A stretch of 64,000 nt of DNA from positions 2,730,754 to 2,794,753 of the forward strand of contig NZ_UOOB01000001.1 of NCBI RefSeq assembly GCF_900564145.1, read 5' to 3'. The translations under genes and the position numbers were made by a program. Under the pieces are notes generated by a model. That model was not told where the DNA came from. It was given only the letters and a program-made list of their open reading frames with translations, and made no database searches. This document shows positions 31,252 to 39,734 of this stretch, piece by piece; within the stretch, counting starts at the first letter, position 1, and the number at the start of each line of letters is the position of its first letter. The DNA comes from Comamonas sp. lk. Its GTDB lineage: Bacteria > Pseudomonadota > Gammaproteobacteria > Burkholderiales > Burkholderiaceae_C.

Positions 31252-31732
31252 GCCCCGTAAAGCCCGAAAAGGCGGCCCGTTGCTGTGGCAGCTCAAGTTG
31301 CGCCTTAAGCGGATGGAGCGCCGCTTGGAGGCTGGGTTGGCGCAGTTGGCAGCAGCCCAGGACAAGACGGTAGCAATCGGCCAACTTAACGGCGCCGCCC
31401 AAGCTGCTGAATGCAGCCAGCACGATTCACGGCCACTGCCCTTGGAATTTCCTGTTCGATTCGCTGATTCGGTCAGCGTTGAACTGGGGGCCATTGAAGA
31501 AGTGCTTGGCAAGTATCCGAGCCAGGCCGTACGGGACGGCGCTCTCCGCCACCTGGGCCCCTTAAGTGTGGTGATGGTCCCTCGTTTTGTGCCTGAAGGA
31601 GAGGCCATCAATGGCGAGTGCAAAGGCCGAGTGGTGTTTGAACTCAGTCTGCACTCACTCAAGAGCCACCGCGAAGAGCTGCTGAAATTTCCGCTGGAGT
31701 TTCCTTCGCACTTCCCGGATTGGAAGTCATGA
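31244..31732 (+). CDS. Prophage early protein, unknown function
   Basis: 162-aa protein. Basic N-terminal third (GKPRKARKGGPLLWQLKLRLKRMERRLEAG) with a helical, possibly nucleic-acid-binding character, then a beta-rich part (VSVELGAIEEVLGKYPSQ, RFVPEGEAINGECKGRVVFELSLHSLK). It overlaps the end of the Cro-like gene by 8 bp and is transcribed from PR. No family recognised. Confidence 0.6.
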   Translation: MGKPRKARKGGPLLWQLKLRLKRMERRLEAGLAQLAAAQDKTVAIGQLNGAAQAAECSQHDSRPLPLEFPVRFADSVSVELGAIEEVLGKYPSQAVRDGALRHLGPLSVVMVPRFVPEGEAINGECKGRVVFELSLHSLKSHREELLKFPLEFPSHFPDWKS

Positions 31733-31745
31733 GAACGATTCGTCG

Positions 31746-31973
31746 TCACATGTTGAACGGGCTGTCCATGTGTGGTCGGTGCGGAAACCACTTCGCCCCC
31801 CACGCCGCAGCCGCATCGGCAACGGCTGAATCTGTACTTTTTGCCAGCTCCAAAGCCGCCATACATGCCTGCCGCTCTATGCGCGTCCCCGTGCTGGATG
31901 CATTTACTAGCTGTACCAAAACTTGGCTTATGAGATCCAGCTGCGTCTGCAGCACTTTCAGTTCTTCGTTCAT
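31746..31973 (-). CDS. Small leftward protein in the right early region
   Basis: 75-aa protein beginning MNEELKVLQTQLDLISQVLVQL, helical with hydrophobic heptads, then an Ala-rich stretch. ATG 31973 follows GAGAGGG. It is antisense to the PR transcript. A rightward frame over the same DNA (31729-32142) is linked by ATGA at both ends, to the gene before and the CII-like gene after, but encodes a Ser/Cys-rich, shadow-like sequence; which strand is coding is not settled. Confidence 0.45.
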   Translation of the reverse strand: MNEELKVLQTQLDLISQVLVQLVNASSTGTRIERQACMAALELAKSTDSAVADAAAAWGAKWFPHRPHMDSPFNM

Positions 31974-32138
31974 GTCCGCCCTCTCTGGTGATGGTTGTGT
32001 AGGAGCTTCCATCGTAGCCCGGGGCAGGGCGGGCACCCTTTTTCGACTCTCCCCTCGTATTCGCGTCTGCTTTTTCCATGTTCTCAGTATCTGGAAGCGG
32101 GAGCGTGCAAACAACATCCAACACGAGAGCAACCGGAT

Positions 32139-32606
32139 ATGACGCCCCAAGACGCACTGCGCCAAATGGCCAAGGCTTACCCAGGCGGGTATGAGAGCCT
32201 GGCACCGAGAGTTGGCAAGACCGCTGAGGTTCTGCGCAAGGAGCTTTCAGGCGATCCCAAGTTCAAGCTGGGCCTGTCGACTTCTTTGCTGATTTCAGAG
32301 CTGTGCATCGAAGCCAAGGCCCATCACTGCTTTGATTTCGTGAATGCCGTTGCTGCTGATGGCGGTGGCTTCGTTCGCTTGCCCGTGGTCGAAATGAGCG
32401 AGCCGGCTTGCGTGAATCGTTCCATCTCTGCAGTGACCACCGAGCTTTCACACGTCGTGACGGCAACGCTCGAGGGGAATGCCGACGGCCATATCTCGGA
32501 CAACGACATGGTGCGCATCCAGAAGGAAGTTGCTGATGCCCGCGCGGCACTTCAGCAGCTCGAACAGTCCATTGAGGCGAAGCATGCAGCGGGCAAGCGT
32601 GCTTAA
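32139..32606 (+). CDS. CII-like phage regulatory protein (CP76 family)
   Basis: 155-aa protein matching the phage regulatory CII/CP76 pattern: DALRQMAKAYPGGYESLAPRVGKTAEVLRKELSGDPKFKLGLSTSLLISELC near the N-terminus, FDFVNAVAADGGGFVRLPV in the middle, and a helical C-terminus. It probably activates lysogeny genes early in infection. ATG 32139; the longer in-frame extension has no protein character. Its 3' end overlaps the next small gene. Confidence 0.78.
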   Translation: MTPQDALRQMAKAYPGGYESLAPRVGKTAEVLRKELSGDPKFKLGLSTSLLISELCIEAKAHHCFDFVNAVAADGGGFVRLPVVEMSEPACVNRSISAVTTELSHVVTATLEGNADGHISDNDMVRIQKEVADARAALQQLEQSIEAKHAAGKRA

Positions 32607-32778
32607 CCCGGGCAAAGAAAAACGCCTGCAGTCGTTGGCGCGACGTGCAGGCGATCTGGAGATTAAGGCGATGGACGCCGGACAGCGCGACCGCGCCTAT
32701 CACTTCATGCGTCGAATGTATCGGCTCCTCGAGGTGCAAGCAGTCCTGCTTAAAGAGAAGGAGGCCAGCCGTGGCTAA
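32584..32778 (+). CDS. Small basic helical protein, unknown function
   Basis: 64-aa protein, strongly basic and helical (KEKRLQSLARRAGDLEIKAMDAGQRDRAYHFMRRMYRLLEVQAVLL). It starts 23 bp before the end of the CII-like gene and ends 8 bp inside the replication gene, consistent with a coupled operon. It could bind nucleic acid or a replication protein. No family recognised. Confidence 0.55.
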   Translation: MQRASVLNPGKEKRLQSLARRAGDLEIKAMDAGQRDRAYHFMRRMYRLLEVQAVLLKEKEASRG

Positions 32779-33658
32779 CCACTGGTTCCGCTTGTATGCG
32801 GAGTTCGCACACGACCCCAAGGTCCAGATGATGAGCGAGGCCATGCAGCGCCGTTACATCATGCTGATGTGCATGCGTTGCAGTAACGACCTAGTAACGT
32901 TACAGGACGACGAAGTAACGTTTCACCTTCGAATTACTGCTGAAGATTGGACCGAGACAAAAGCGCTGTTCATCAAGAAGGGATTCATTGATTCAGAGCT
33001 GAATTTGCTGAACTGGGAAAAGCGTCAGTTCAAAGTTGATAGCAGCTCAAGCAGTGCTGAGCGCGTTGCCAAGCATAGAGCGAAGAAAAAAGCAGAGGGC
33101 GGTAACGCTGTAACGGGCGATGTAACGTTACCAGTAACGCCTGATAACGCCCTAGAACAGATACAGAACAGAACAGATACAGAAAAGAATAAAGAACCTA
33201 ACGGTTCTGTCGGCGGGGCCGACGATGCAGACCTGAAAAACGAAACTTTGGACGGGAAGCCGTCTGCTGCTGGTGACAACGCCGAAGGAGAAGGGGAGGG
33301 CAAAGGCCCCAAGCTGCCACCGTGCCCCGTGGATGCCATCGTGGGTCTGTACCACGAGCAACTGCCCGGCTTGCCGAGCGTCAAGCTGCTCAGCGACAAA
33401 CGCAAACGGGCGTTGAGCAAGGTCTGGCGCTGGGTCCTGACCAGCAAAAAATCGGACGGAGCGCCGCGGGCATCCACCGCCGAAGAGGCCTGTACCTGGC
33501 TGCGCGGCTACTTCGGACGAGCCAGCAAGAACGATTTCCTGATGGGCCGGGGACCACGCTCAGCTGAGCATGCGGGCTGGCAGTGCGACCTCGATTTTCT
33601 GCTGACCGACCGTGGCATGCAGCACGTCATCGAGCGCACGAAAGGCGGTGCTGCATGA
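32771..33658 (+). CDS. Phage replication initiator (lambda O-like role)
   Basis: 295-aa protein starting at GTG 32771 behind AAGGAGG. N-terminal part (MANHWFRLYAEFAHDPKVQMMSEAMQRRYIML) looks like the winged-helix domain of phage replication/DnaD-like proteins; a low-complexity linker follows (about 95-185); the C-terminal part has VDAIVGLYHEQLPGLPSVKLLSDKRKRAL...W and GWQCDLDFLL, typical of helicase-loader-type phage proteins. The linker DNA carries GTAACG iterons and an A-rich stretch, as the lambda origin lies in gene O. The next gene is a DnaB-type helicase, overlapping by 4 bp. Confidence 0.78.
   Translation: MANHWFRLYAEFAHDPKVQMMSEAMQRRYIMLMCMRCSNDLVTLQDDEVTFHLRITAEDWTETKALFIKKGFIDSELNLLNWEKRQFKVDSSSSSAERVAKHRAKKKAEGGNAVTGDVTLPVTPDNALEQIQNRTDTEKNKEPNGSVGGADDADLKNETLDGKPSAAGDNAEGEGEGKGPKLPPCPVDAIVGLYHEQLPGLPSVKLLSDKRKRALSKVWRWVLTSKKSDGAPRASTAEEACTWLRGYFGRASKNDFLMGRGPRSAEHAGWQCDLDFLLTDRGMQHVIERTKGGAA
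32883..33205. repeat. GTAACG iterons and A-rich stretch, probable origin
   Basis: GTAACG occurs at 32883, 32894, 32915, 33102, 33110, 33122 and 33134, with a GATAACG variant at 33143. Two copies expand to the palindrome GTAACGTTAC (32894-32903 and 33122-33131). The second cluster is followed by an A-rich stretch of CAGA-type repeats (about 33155-33205) that would unwind easily. All lie inside the initiator gene. Confidence 0.6.
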
Positions 33659-35055
33659 ACGCCCGCAGCATGCCGCCATTGGATGAGGAATTCGAAGCGC
33701 CCGCTAACAAGCCAATGCTTGTCAGCTATGAATCTGAGAGCGCATTGATCGGCTCTTTGCTGTACGACGCCCGCCAATTCGACGTGGTCTCGGACATCGT
33801 CCAGGCCAAGGATTTTGCCGACGAACTGCACGCCACAGCCTTCGGCGCCATCAGCGCCATGGCCCACGCCGGCAAAGCTATCGATGTCATCACGGTGCAC
33901 GAGCACCTGCAGGGCCGGGTCGAGCTGATGGCCTTGAACGACCTGCACAACTGCGGCACATCGTCTGAGTCCGCAGTGCGCCGCTACGCCGAGATCGTTC
34001 ATGAGCGGGCGCTGAGCCGGCAGCTGGTGGCTGTGGTGACTCAGGCCCGTGAGCTGGCCGCCGATCACACGCTGCCCATCAGTGAGCGTGTTGACAAGGT
34101 TTCGGCCCAGCTGGCCAGCCTGGCAGCCGATGGCCCAGGCGACGAGTGGGTGAGCGTCGATACCGGCATGGACGAGTTCATGGCCGATCTGGACGCCCGC
34201 TGCTCTGGCAACGGAGATCCATTTCTGCCCACCGGCCTGCATGCGTTGGACCTGCAGCTGGACGGCGGCATGCGCCCCGGCGAGCTGATCATCATCGGCG
34301 CCCGGCCGGCCATGGGCAAGACGGCTCTGGCCATGACCATCGGCATGCACGGCGCAAAGCTGGGGCAGACCGTGGCCATGTTCTCGCTGGAAATGCAGCG
34401 TGCTGACCTGTGGCAGCGCCAGGTGGCCATGGAGGCCGAGGTGCCACTGAGCAAAATTCGCCAGCCGCACAAGCGCATGAGCAATGCCGATTACGACGCG
34501 GTGACAGCGGCCAATCTTCGCCTCAAGCGCCTGCCGTTTTACGTCACGGACCGCACCGGCTTGAACATCAACACGCTGCGCACCAAAACCCGCTCCCTCA
34601 AACGCCGCCATGGCCTGCGCCTGCTGATCGTGGATTACCTGGGCCTGATGCACGGCACCAACCCCAAGGACAACCGCACCACGCAACTGGGTGAAGTGAC
34701 CCGAAGCCTCAAGGAACTGGCCAAGGAGTTGGGCATCACGGTCCTGCTGCTGGCCCAGCTCAACCGAGAAGTGGAAAAGCGCGTCGACCAGCTGCCCATG
34801 CTGTCCGACCTGCGCGACTGCGGCGAGATCGAGCAGGACGCAGACATCGTGCTGTTCCCCCACCGGCCGATCCACCTCAAACCCAGCCTGGGCCCGGAGT
34901 GGCAGAGCTACGCCACCTTGCGCGTGGCCAAGCAGCGCGCCGGCGCCACCGGTGATCTGCACCTTCGCTACACCGGGCCATTCGTTCGCTTTGGCAACTG
35001 GCATGGCGAGAAGCCGGGCACGGGCGCCACGCGTCAAGACGATGACTTTGAATAA
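33655..35055 (+). CDS. dnaB: DnaB-family replicative helicase
   Basis: 466-aa replicative helicase. N-terminal DnaB domain (ESALIGSLLYDARQFDVVSDIVQAKDFADELH), then the RecA-like motor with Walker A GARPAMGKTALA, Walker B LLIVDYLGLM, and the DnaB motifs FSLEMQ and SDLRDCGEIEQDAD. It unwinds DNA at the phage fork and is presumably loaded by the initiator encoded just upstream, which ends in an ATGA overlap with this start. Confidence 0.93.
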   Translation: MNARSMPPLDEEFEAPANKPMLVSYESESALIGSLLYDARQFDVVSDIVQAKDFADELHATAFGAISAMAHAGKAIDVITVHEHLQGRVELMALNDLHNCGTSSESAVRRYAEIVHERALSRQLVAVVTQARELAADHTLPISERVDKVSAQLASLAADGPGDEWVSVDTGMDEFMADLDARCSGNGDPFLPTGLHALDLQLDGGMRPGELIIIGARPAMGKTALAMTIGMHGAKLGQTVAMFSLEMQRADLWQRQVAMEAEVPLSKIRQPHKRMSNADYDAVTAANLRLKRLPFYVTDRTGLNINTLRTKTRSLKRRHGLRLLIVDYLGLMHGTNPKDNRTTQLGEVTRSLKELAKELGITVLLLAQLNREVEKRVDQLPMLSDLRDCGEIEQDADIVLFPHRPIHLKPSLGPEWQSYATLRVAKQRAGATGDLHLRYTGPFVRFGNWHGEKPGTGATRQDDDFE

Positions 35056-35073
35056 AAACAGGAGCACGAAACC

Positions 35074-35544
35074 ATGATCACACTTACGCTTCCGTACCCA
35101 ATCAGTGCCAATCGTTACTGGCAGACCCGCGTTATCAAAATGGCTGGCCAGTCCCGGGCCATGACCTACGTCAGCGCCGAGGCCAAGGCTTTCAAGGATC
35201 AGGTGGGCTGGCTGGCCAAGGCTGCCGGGGTGCTCAAGCCCATCCTGGGCCGGGTAGCCATCTCGTACACGCTGCACCCTCACTGCCCGCAGGATGCCCA
35301 ACGCCGCATGAAGCGTGATCCCTATACCTGGGACGACACCGTGCAGTGCATCGATCTGGACAACGCCCAAAAGGTGCTACTGGATGCCCTGAAGGGCGTG
35401 GCCATCGAGGACGACAAGTGGGTGCGCCGCATCACGGCCGAACGTGGTATGCCCGTGGATGGCGGCAAGCTGGTGGTGACGATCACGCCCATTGCGGCAG
35501 CGCCGGTGCAAGAGCAGGGCGATTTGCTGGGGGCGTTGCCATGA
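35074..35544 (+). CDS. rusA: RusA-family Holliday junction resolvase
   Basis: 156-aa endonuclease. RusA features: LPYPISANRYWQTR near the N-terminus and the catalytic acidic cluster DLDNAQKVLLDALKGVAIEDDKWV (Asp pair around residues 92-94 and the DD at about 110). It cuts branched DNA before packaging. The reading frame ends overlapping the next start by 4 bp. Located between the helicase and DUF1367 genes, as in many lambdoid phages. Confidence 0.9.
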   Translation: MITLTLPYPISANRYWQTRVIKMAGQSRAMTYVSAEAKAFKDQVGWLAKAAGVLKPILGRVAISYTLHPHCPQDAQRRMKRDPYTWDDTVQCIDLDNAQKVLLDALKGVAIEDDKWVRRITAERGMPVDGGKLVVTITPIAAAPVQEQGDLLGALP

Positions 35545-36014
35545 GCCGGCTCGTCATCACCAAGGGGATGGACGGCAAGCTCTGCGGCTTGGACGAGAAG
35601 GGCCAGCGTGCCTACAACAAGTTCAAGGCCGTGGTGGCTGGCCTGCTCCCGGGCCAGACCCTGGGCTTTACCTTCCGCGTGCCCCGCAGCCCCCAGCACC
35701 ACGCATTTTTCTTCCTCAAGCTGCAGAAGCTGCTCGAGCGCACCGAGGAGTTCGCAGATCTGGACAAGCTGCGCGCCTGGGTGATCTTGGGCGCCGGATA
35801 CGCGGATTTTGTGCCCGGCCTGGATGGCAAGCCGAACGCCATCCCCAAATCCATGGACTTCGACAACATGGACGAGGCCGAATTCTCGGAGCTGCATCGC
35901 GCCGTCGATGCCTTCCTTTGGACCTTGCGCGCCCAGGCCATCTTGTGGCCCGCGCTCAACGCAGATCAGCGCTGGGCCTGCATGGAGTCGTTCATGGAGG
36001 GCTCCCAGCGTTGA
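35541..36014 (+). CDS. DUF1367 phage protein
   Basis: 157-aa protein with the DUF1367 layout: a short basic start (ITKGMDGKLCGLDEKGQRAYNKFKA), PGQTLGFTFRVPRSPQHHAFFFLKLQKLLE, then PKSMDFDNMDEAEFSELHRAVDAFLW. DUF1367 genes travel with RusA in temperate phages; their activity is not established, though a link to recombination or replication is often suggested. Start ATG 35541 overlaps the rusA stop. Confidence 0.8.
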   Translation: MSRLVITKGMDGKLCGLDEKGQRAYNKFKAVVAGLLPGQTLGFTFRVPRSPQHHAFFFLKLQKLLERTEEFADLDKLRAWVILGAGYADFVPGLDGKPNAIPKSMDFDNMDEAEFSELHRAVDAFLWTLRAQAILWPALNADQRWACMESFMEGSQR

Positions 36015-36059
36015 CCCAGCCCAGCACGCATTGCATTCATCGCAGCAGAGGAGGCGCCC

Positions 36060-36464
36060 ATGGGACGAAATGACATGCAGTTTGACCTCTTCGACAGCCT
36101 GACGGTGCTCGAGGAACTGCGTACCGGCTTGGAGGAGGCGGAAATCGATCCGCCTGTCGTCCATAGCATGGTGCGTGCAGTGGATTGCAGTGCACCGCTC
36201 CTGGCCGGGCCGACTTCGGTTTTCGATTTGGCAACCACGGGCCTTCAATTGCGCGCCCCGCCCAGCTCTCCGGAGAAGAACAGCAATGTGATGCTGGTCA
36301 CAAGGGGCAACGGGGTTGTGCGGTGTCAGGTGGTTCGCTTTTCTGAGACCGACGAAGGCATGGAGAAGGAGCGCCAGCGTCGCGCCCGCCAAATTGTGCC
36401 CAGAGCACGCAAACAGACTTTCAAGATGAGGAACAGCAGGATATGGGACGACCCTCAAAGCTGA
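36060..36464 (+). CDS. Protein in late-regulator position, unknown function
   Basis: 134-aa protein. The first half is acidic and helical (FDLFDSLTVLEELRTGLEEAEIDPP), the second half basic (MEKERQRRARQIVPRARKQTFKMR). It lies between the replication genes and the terminase, where lambdoid phages often encode a late activator, so a regulatory or RNA/DNA-binding role is possible; I see no recognised domain. It overlaps the small terminase gene by 22 bp. Confidence 0.6.
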   Translation: MGRNDMQFDLFDSLTVLEELRTGLEEAEIDPPVVHSMVRAVDCSAPLLAGPTSVFDLATTGLQLRAPPSSPEKNSNVMLVTRGNGVVRCQVVRFSETDEGMEKERQRRARQIVPRARKQTFKMRNSRIWDDPQS

Positions 36465-37009
36465 CGGAGAAACAGTGGGGAGAGATCACCGCAAGGCTGG
36501 TATCAGGGGAGAGGGCTGCAGATCTGGCAAGAGAGTACGGCGTCTCCAAAGCTGCCGTAAGTTCACGAGTTTCGAAACGCGCAGAAACTATCCATAGCGT
36601 TGCAAATCAAGTGGTTACGGCGGAGCGCTCGCTCGCAAGACTGCCGGTTTCTGAACAGCTGATTGCAGTTAACTTAGCCTCCAAGCTTCGGGCGATCAGC
36701 GACAACCTGGCAAGCGCTGCCCAGTACGGTGCCCAGACGGCCCACCGTCTCAGCGCCTTGGCAAATTCCGAAGTGGCAAAGGTGGACGATGCCGCACCCT
36801 TGGCGCCCGAGAGCGTGAATGCCATGAAGGGAGTGGCTGTACTCACCAAGCTGGCCAACGACAGCGCAAGCATTGCGCTCAATCTGCTGGCCGCGAACAA
36901 GGAAACGATCAAAGAGATCAATAGCGAAGAGCCCCAGAGCCAAGGTGTGGGGAACGTTTCCCCGCAACAGCTGAAGGAAGCCGTTCAGAGTGTCCAGGCC
37001 AAGTTTTAG
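36443..37009 (+). CDS. Terminase small subunit
   Basis: 188-aa protein with an N-terminal helix-turn-helix (LTEKQWGEITARLVSGERAADLAREYGVSKAAVSSRVSK), a helical middle probably used for ring oligomerisation, and a C-terminal segment that would contact the large subunit. It recognises the packaging site in phage DNA. Position directly before the large subunit, with a 20-bp overlap, supports the call. The packaging site type (cos or pac) cannot be told from the sequence. Confidence 0.8.
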   Translation: MGRPSKLTEKQWGEITARLVSGERAADLAREYGVSKAAVSSRVSKRAETIHSVANQVVTAERSLARLPVSEQLIAVNLASKLRAISDNLASAAQYGAQTAHRLSALANSEVAKVDDAAPLAPESVNAMKGVAVLTKLANDSASIALNLLAANKETIKEINSEEPQSQGVGNVSPQQLKEAVQSVQAKF

Positions 37010-38411
37010 TGCGGCAGAGCGGCTTGCTGCTATCGGCTGGGCGCGTGAAGACCTGTATTCGTTCTCCCGTTGGATGTTCCTGCAGCGCAAGGGCTACCTC
37101 TGGCTGCGGGCCCAGCACCACGAGATGATCTGTAATGCCCTGATGCGGGTGTTCAGGGGGGAGTGCAAGCGCCTCATCATCAACATTCCGCCGCGGTACT
37201 CCAAGACCGAGCTGGCGGTGGTCAACTTCATCGCCTGGGCCATGGGCAAGGTGCCAGATGCTGAATTCATCCACAGCAGCTACAGCACGCCTTTGGCCGT
37301 CAACAACAGCACCAATGTGCGCGGGCTGGTCCAGCACGAAGCTTATGCCGAGATCTTCCCCAGCCTGCGGCTGGCTTCTGATGCTGGCTCGCACTGGAAG
37401 AGCACCGCTGGCGGTGTGATGTACGCCACGGGCACGGGCGGTACGATCACCGGCTTTGGCGCGGGCAAGCACCGAGAGGGCTTTGGCGGGGCCATCATCA
37501 TCGATGACCCACACAAAGCCGACGAGGCCAAGTCAGACACCATCCGCAAAGGCGTGATCGACTGGTTCCAGAACACGCTGGAGAGCCGCAAGAACAGTCC
37601 AGACACGCCCATCATCGTGATCATGCAGCGTCTGCACGAGGACGACCTGGCCGGCTGGTTACTGGGCGACCGTGGAAAGGACGGCCATGGGCCGCCGGTG
37701 GCTGGCGGCAATGGTGAGGTCTGGGATGTGTTGCGTCTATCGGCCTGGGTGGGCCAGGACGAGGCACCGCTCTGGCCCGGTAAACACAGCGTTGAAGAGC
37801 TGCAGCGCATGGAGAAGGCCAATCCGTATGTTTTCGCGGGCCAGTATCGGCAACGGCCAGCACCACCTGCCGGCGGCGTCATCAAACCAGACCTGATGAC
37901 CGTGGTGGACGCCATCCCGGCCAACGTGGTGGAGTGGTGCCGCGGCTGGGACTTGGGTGCATCTGCCTCTGGAGACTTCACCGCCGGCGGCAAGGTCGGT
38001 CGGCTGGCCGATGGCCGCTACATCATTGCTGACATGAAGCGGGAGCAGTTCGAGACCAATATGCGCGACCAGCTCATCAAGAGCACTGCCGTTTCAGATG
38101 GCCGTTTGCTCAAGCAAAGCCTGCCGCAGGACCCTGGTCAGGCCGGCAAGTCCCAGGTACTGGCCTTTGCCAAGCTGCTGGCTGGCCACAACGTGCACTT
38201 CAGTCCTGAGTCAGGCGACAAGGTGACTCGGGCTACGCCGCTGGCCAGCCAGATCAACGCTGGCAACGTGCTGCTGCTCAGGGGTGCTTGGAACACACCA
38301 TTCATTGATGAGTGCCGATTGTTCCCTTTTGGCAAATATGATGACCAAGTCGACGGGGCTGCAAGAGGGTTTAATGGGTTGTTGCAGCCGACTGTTGGAA
38401 TATTTACCTGA
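36990..38411 (+). CDS. Terminase large subunit
   Basis: 473-aa packaging ATPase/nuclease. The ATPase P-loop is the variant form INIPPRYSKTELAVVNF; Walker B with catalytic acid is FGGAIIIDDPHKADEAKS; the RNase H-like nuclease shows Asp in RGWDLGAS, ADGRYIIADMKR and the terminal YDDQVDGAARGF. Start is a GTG at 36990 inside the small-subunit gene. The late operon is interrupted immediately afterwards by two AT-rich moron genes. Confidence 0.93.
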   Translation: MSRPSFSAAERLAAIGWAREDLYSFSRWMFLQRKGYLWLRAQHHEMICNALMRVFRGECKRLIINIPPRYSKTELAVVNFIAWAMGKVPDAEFIHSSYSTPLAVNNSTNVRGLVQHEAYAEIFPSLRLASDAGSHWKSTAGGVMYATGTGGTITGFGAGKHREGFGGAIIIDDPHKADEAKSDTIRKGVIDWFQNTLESRKNSPDTPIIVIMQRLHEDDLAGWLLGDRGKDGHGPPVAGGNGEVWDVLRLSAWVGQDEAPLWPGKHSVEELQRMEKANPYVFAGQYRQRPAPPAGGVIKPDLMTVVDAIPANVVEWCRGWDLGASASGDFTAGGKVGRLADGRYIIADMKREQFETNMRDQLIKSTAVSDGRLLKQSLPQDPGQAGKSQVLAFAKLLAGHNVHFSPESGDKVTRATPLASQINAGNVLLLRGAWNTPFIDECRLFPFGKYDDQVDGAARGFNGLLQPTVGIFT

Positions 38412-38423
38412 GAGGATCTTATC

Positions 38424-39029
38424 GTGAGTGGTCAAGGGAAGGTTGATAATTATTTAGAAAAAAGCATTACAAGATGGCAGTGGGGTATTGGGATATACGT
38501 TGTCTTGAATATCTTAATATACTTCGGTTGGTTTAAAATAATAAATAATTTCAATCTGGCTTTAAGCGCTGATGTTTGGGGGCAAGCCGGAGATTTTTTT
38601 GGTGGAATACTAAATCCAGTCGTCGCATTAGCAGCATTTTTTTGGTTAACCAAAGGTGTTCGGTTACAAAAGGAGGAATTGGCGGCCACAAGGCTTGCTT
38701 TAGATGAATCTGCTAAATCTCAAAAGCTTCAGGAAAAGCATGCGGCAATTTCTGTTCGCATCGATGCTCTAACTGGCCTCATTAATTCAATTCTTACAGA
38801 AGTCACCATGCATCGGACTTTCATTTGGCAAATGAATGAAGCAATCGATAAAGGAAGGGCTGGTGTGCGAGATGCTACTGGTACGTGGGTTAGCATAGAT
38901 TCAGCTCAAGCAAGCATCGCATCTGTAAATTCAAGAATTGGTGAGCTCATGCTTCTAAGGCATAAGTATGAAAATGAATTAAAAAGAATACTGGAGTCAA
39001 CAGAAGATGCATCGAAATTGGATGCTTAG
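38424..39029 (+). CDS. Two-helix membrane protein with GDFFGGILNP motif (moron A)
   Basis: 201-aa protein from GTG 38424 behind GAGAGGA. Two transmembrane helices (about 18-42 and 58-80) bracket the conserved GDFFGGILNP motif (56-65), followed by RLQKEELAATR and a long coiled-coil cytosolic tail. This N-terminal layout is characteristic of putative phage abortive-infection (AbiC-like) membrane proteins, though the usual large C-terminal domain is absent. It is a paralogue of the next gene, and the codons are far more AT-rich than those of terminase and portal. Likely role: superinfection exclusion or defence; inference. Confidence 0.7.
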   Translation: MSGQGKVDNYLEKSITRWQWGIGIYVVLNILIYFGWFKIINNFNLALSADVWGQAGDFFGGILNPVVALAAFFWLTKGVRLQKEELAATRLALDESAKSQKLQEKHAAISVRIDALTGLINSILTEVTMHRTFIWQMNEAIDKGRAGVRDATGTWVSIDSAQASIASVNSRIGELMLLRHKYENELKRILESTEDASKLDA

Positions 39030-39149
39030 TATTTCTCTGAAGCCTGTGGCAGGCAAGAGATCATCGCCCTCGAAGGTGTGATTTAGGCTGTAATAATGAT
39101 TTTTGACCCGTTGCAGCCTAAATTGAGAATGTTTGTTTGAAGGAGTGTT

Positions 39150-39713
39150 GTGATTTTAGTAGAAAATAATAATAAGTCTTTCGTGATACTTTACGTCGCG
39201 ATTGGATTTGTAATAGGCGGAATATTGTCTATTCCCATCGCAACTTGGTTTTACTTTTCTCCAGCGCCTACTTTCGAAATTAACGGACAAATTGGTGATT
39301 TCTTTGGTGGAATTTTGAATCCGATAGTCGCTCTTATGGCATTGGTATGGTTAGTCAAGGGGGTGAAGCTGCAACAGAAGGAGTTGGAGGAAACAAAATT
39401 CGCGTTGCAAGCATCGGAGAAACATCAGGCTGCGCAAGTTCGAATATCAGCCATTACTGCTCTAATTTCATCATTGAATGATGAACAACATAAACTACGT
39501 GATTACAGAAAAACAGTTCAAATAGCAGTAGACGATATTGTTAAGCAACACGATGAACAGGCGCGGCAATTGCCTCCAGGTTCAACACTATGTATGGACG
39601 TGTGGGAGGTGAGCCGCATGGAAGAACTGCAAGCCTTAAATTCGGCGATCGAAAAGTACGAAGAACAAAAAACAGCTTACCTAGCAGAGTTACGCACGAT
39701 TCTCGAAGGGTAG
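39150..39713 (+). CDS. Two-helix membrane protein with GDFFGGILNP motif (moron B)
   Basis: 187-aa paralogue of the preceding protein. GTG 39150 follows AAGGAG. Helix 1 (about 10-36), motif GDFFGGILNP (49-58), helix 2 (about 55-72), LQQKELEETKFALQASEKHQ, then a coiled-coil tail. The two proteins agree closely around the motif and helix 2 but differ elsewhere. About 120 bp of AT-rich DNA separate the genes, so each may carry its own promoter. The gene ends just before the portal gene, with the late motif between. Confidence 0.7.
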   Translation: MILVENNNKSFVILYVAIGFVIGGILSIPIATWFYFSPAPTFEINGQIGDFFGGILNPIVALMALVWLVKGVKLQQKELEETKFALQASEKHQAAQVRISAITALISSLNDEQHKLRDYRKTVQIAVDDIVKQHDEQARQLPPGSTLCMDVWEVSRMEELQALNSAIEKYEEQKTAYLAELRTILEG

Positions 39714-39727
39714 TCCTCCATAGCATG
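39714..39727 (+). repeat. Late intergenic motif copy 1
   Basis: TCCTCCATAGCATG, between the moron pair and the portal start at 39735. Confidence 0.5.
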
Positions 39728-39734
39728 AAGATCC

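Noticed and set aside
31729..32142. A 137-codon rightward frame linked by ATGA to both neighbours
   Set aside because: The encoded sequence is Ser/Cys-rich and looks like the shadow of the leftward 75-aa gene, which has a better ribosome site and protein-like composition; kept as an alternative in that entry.
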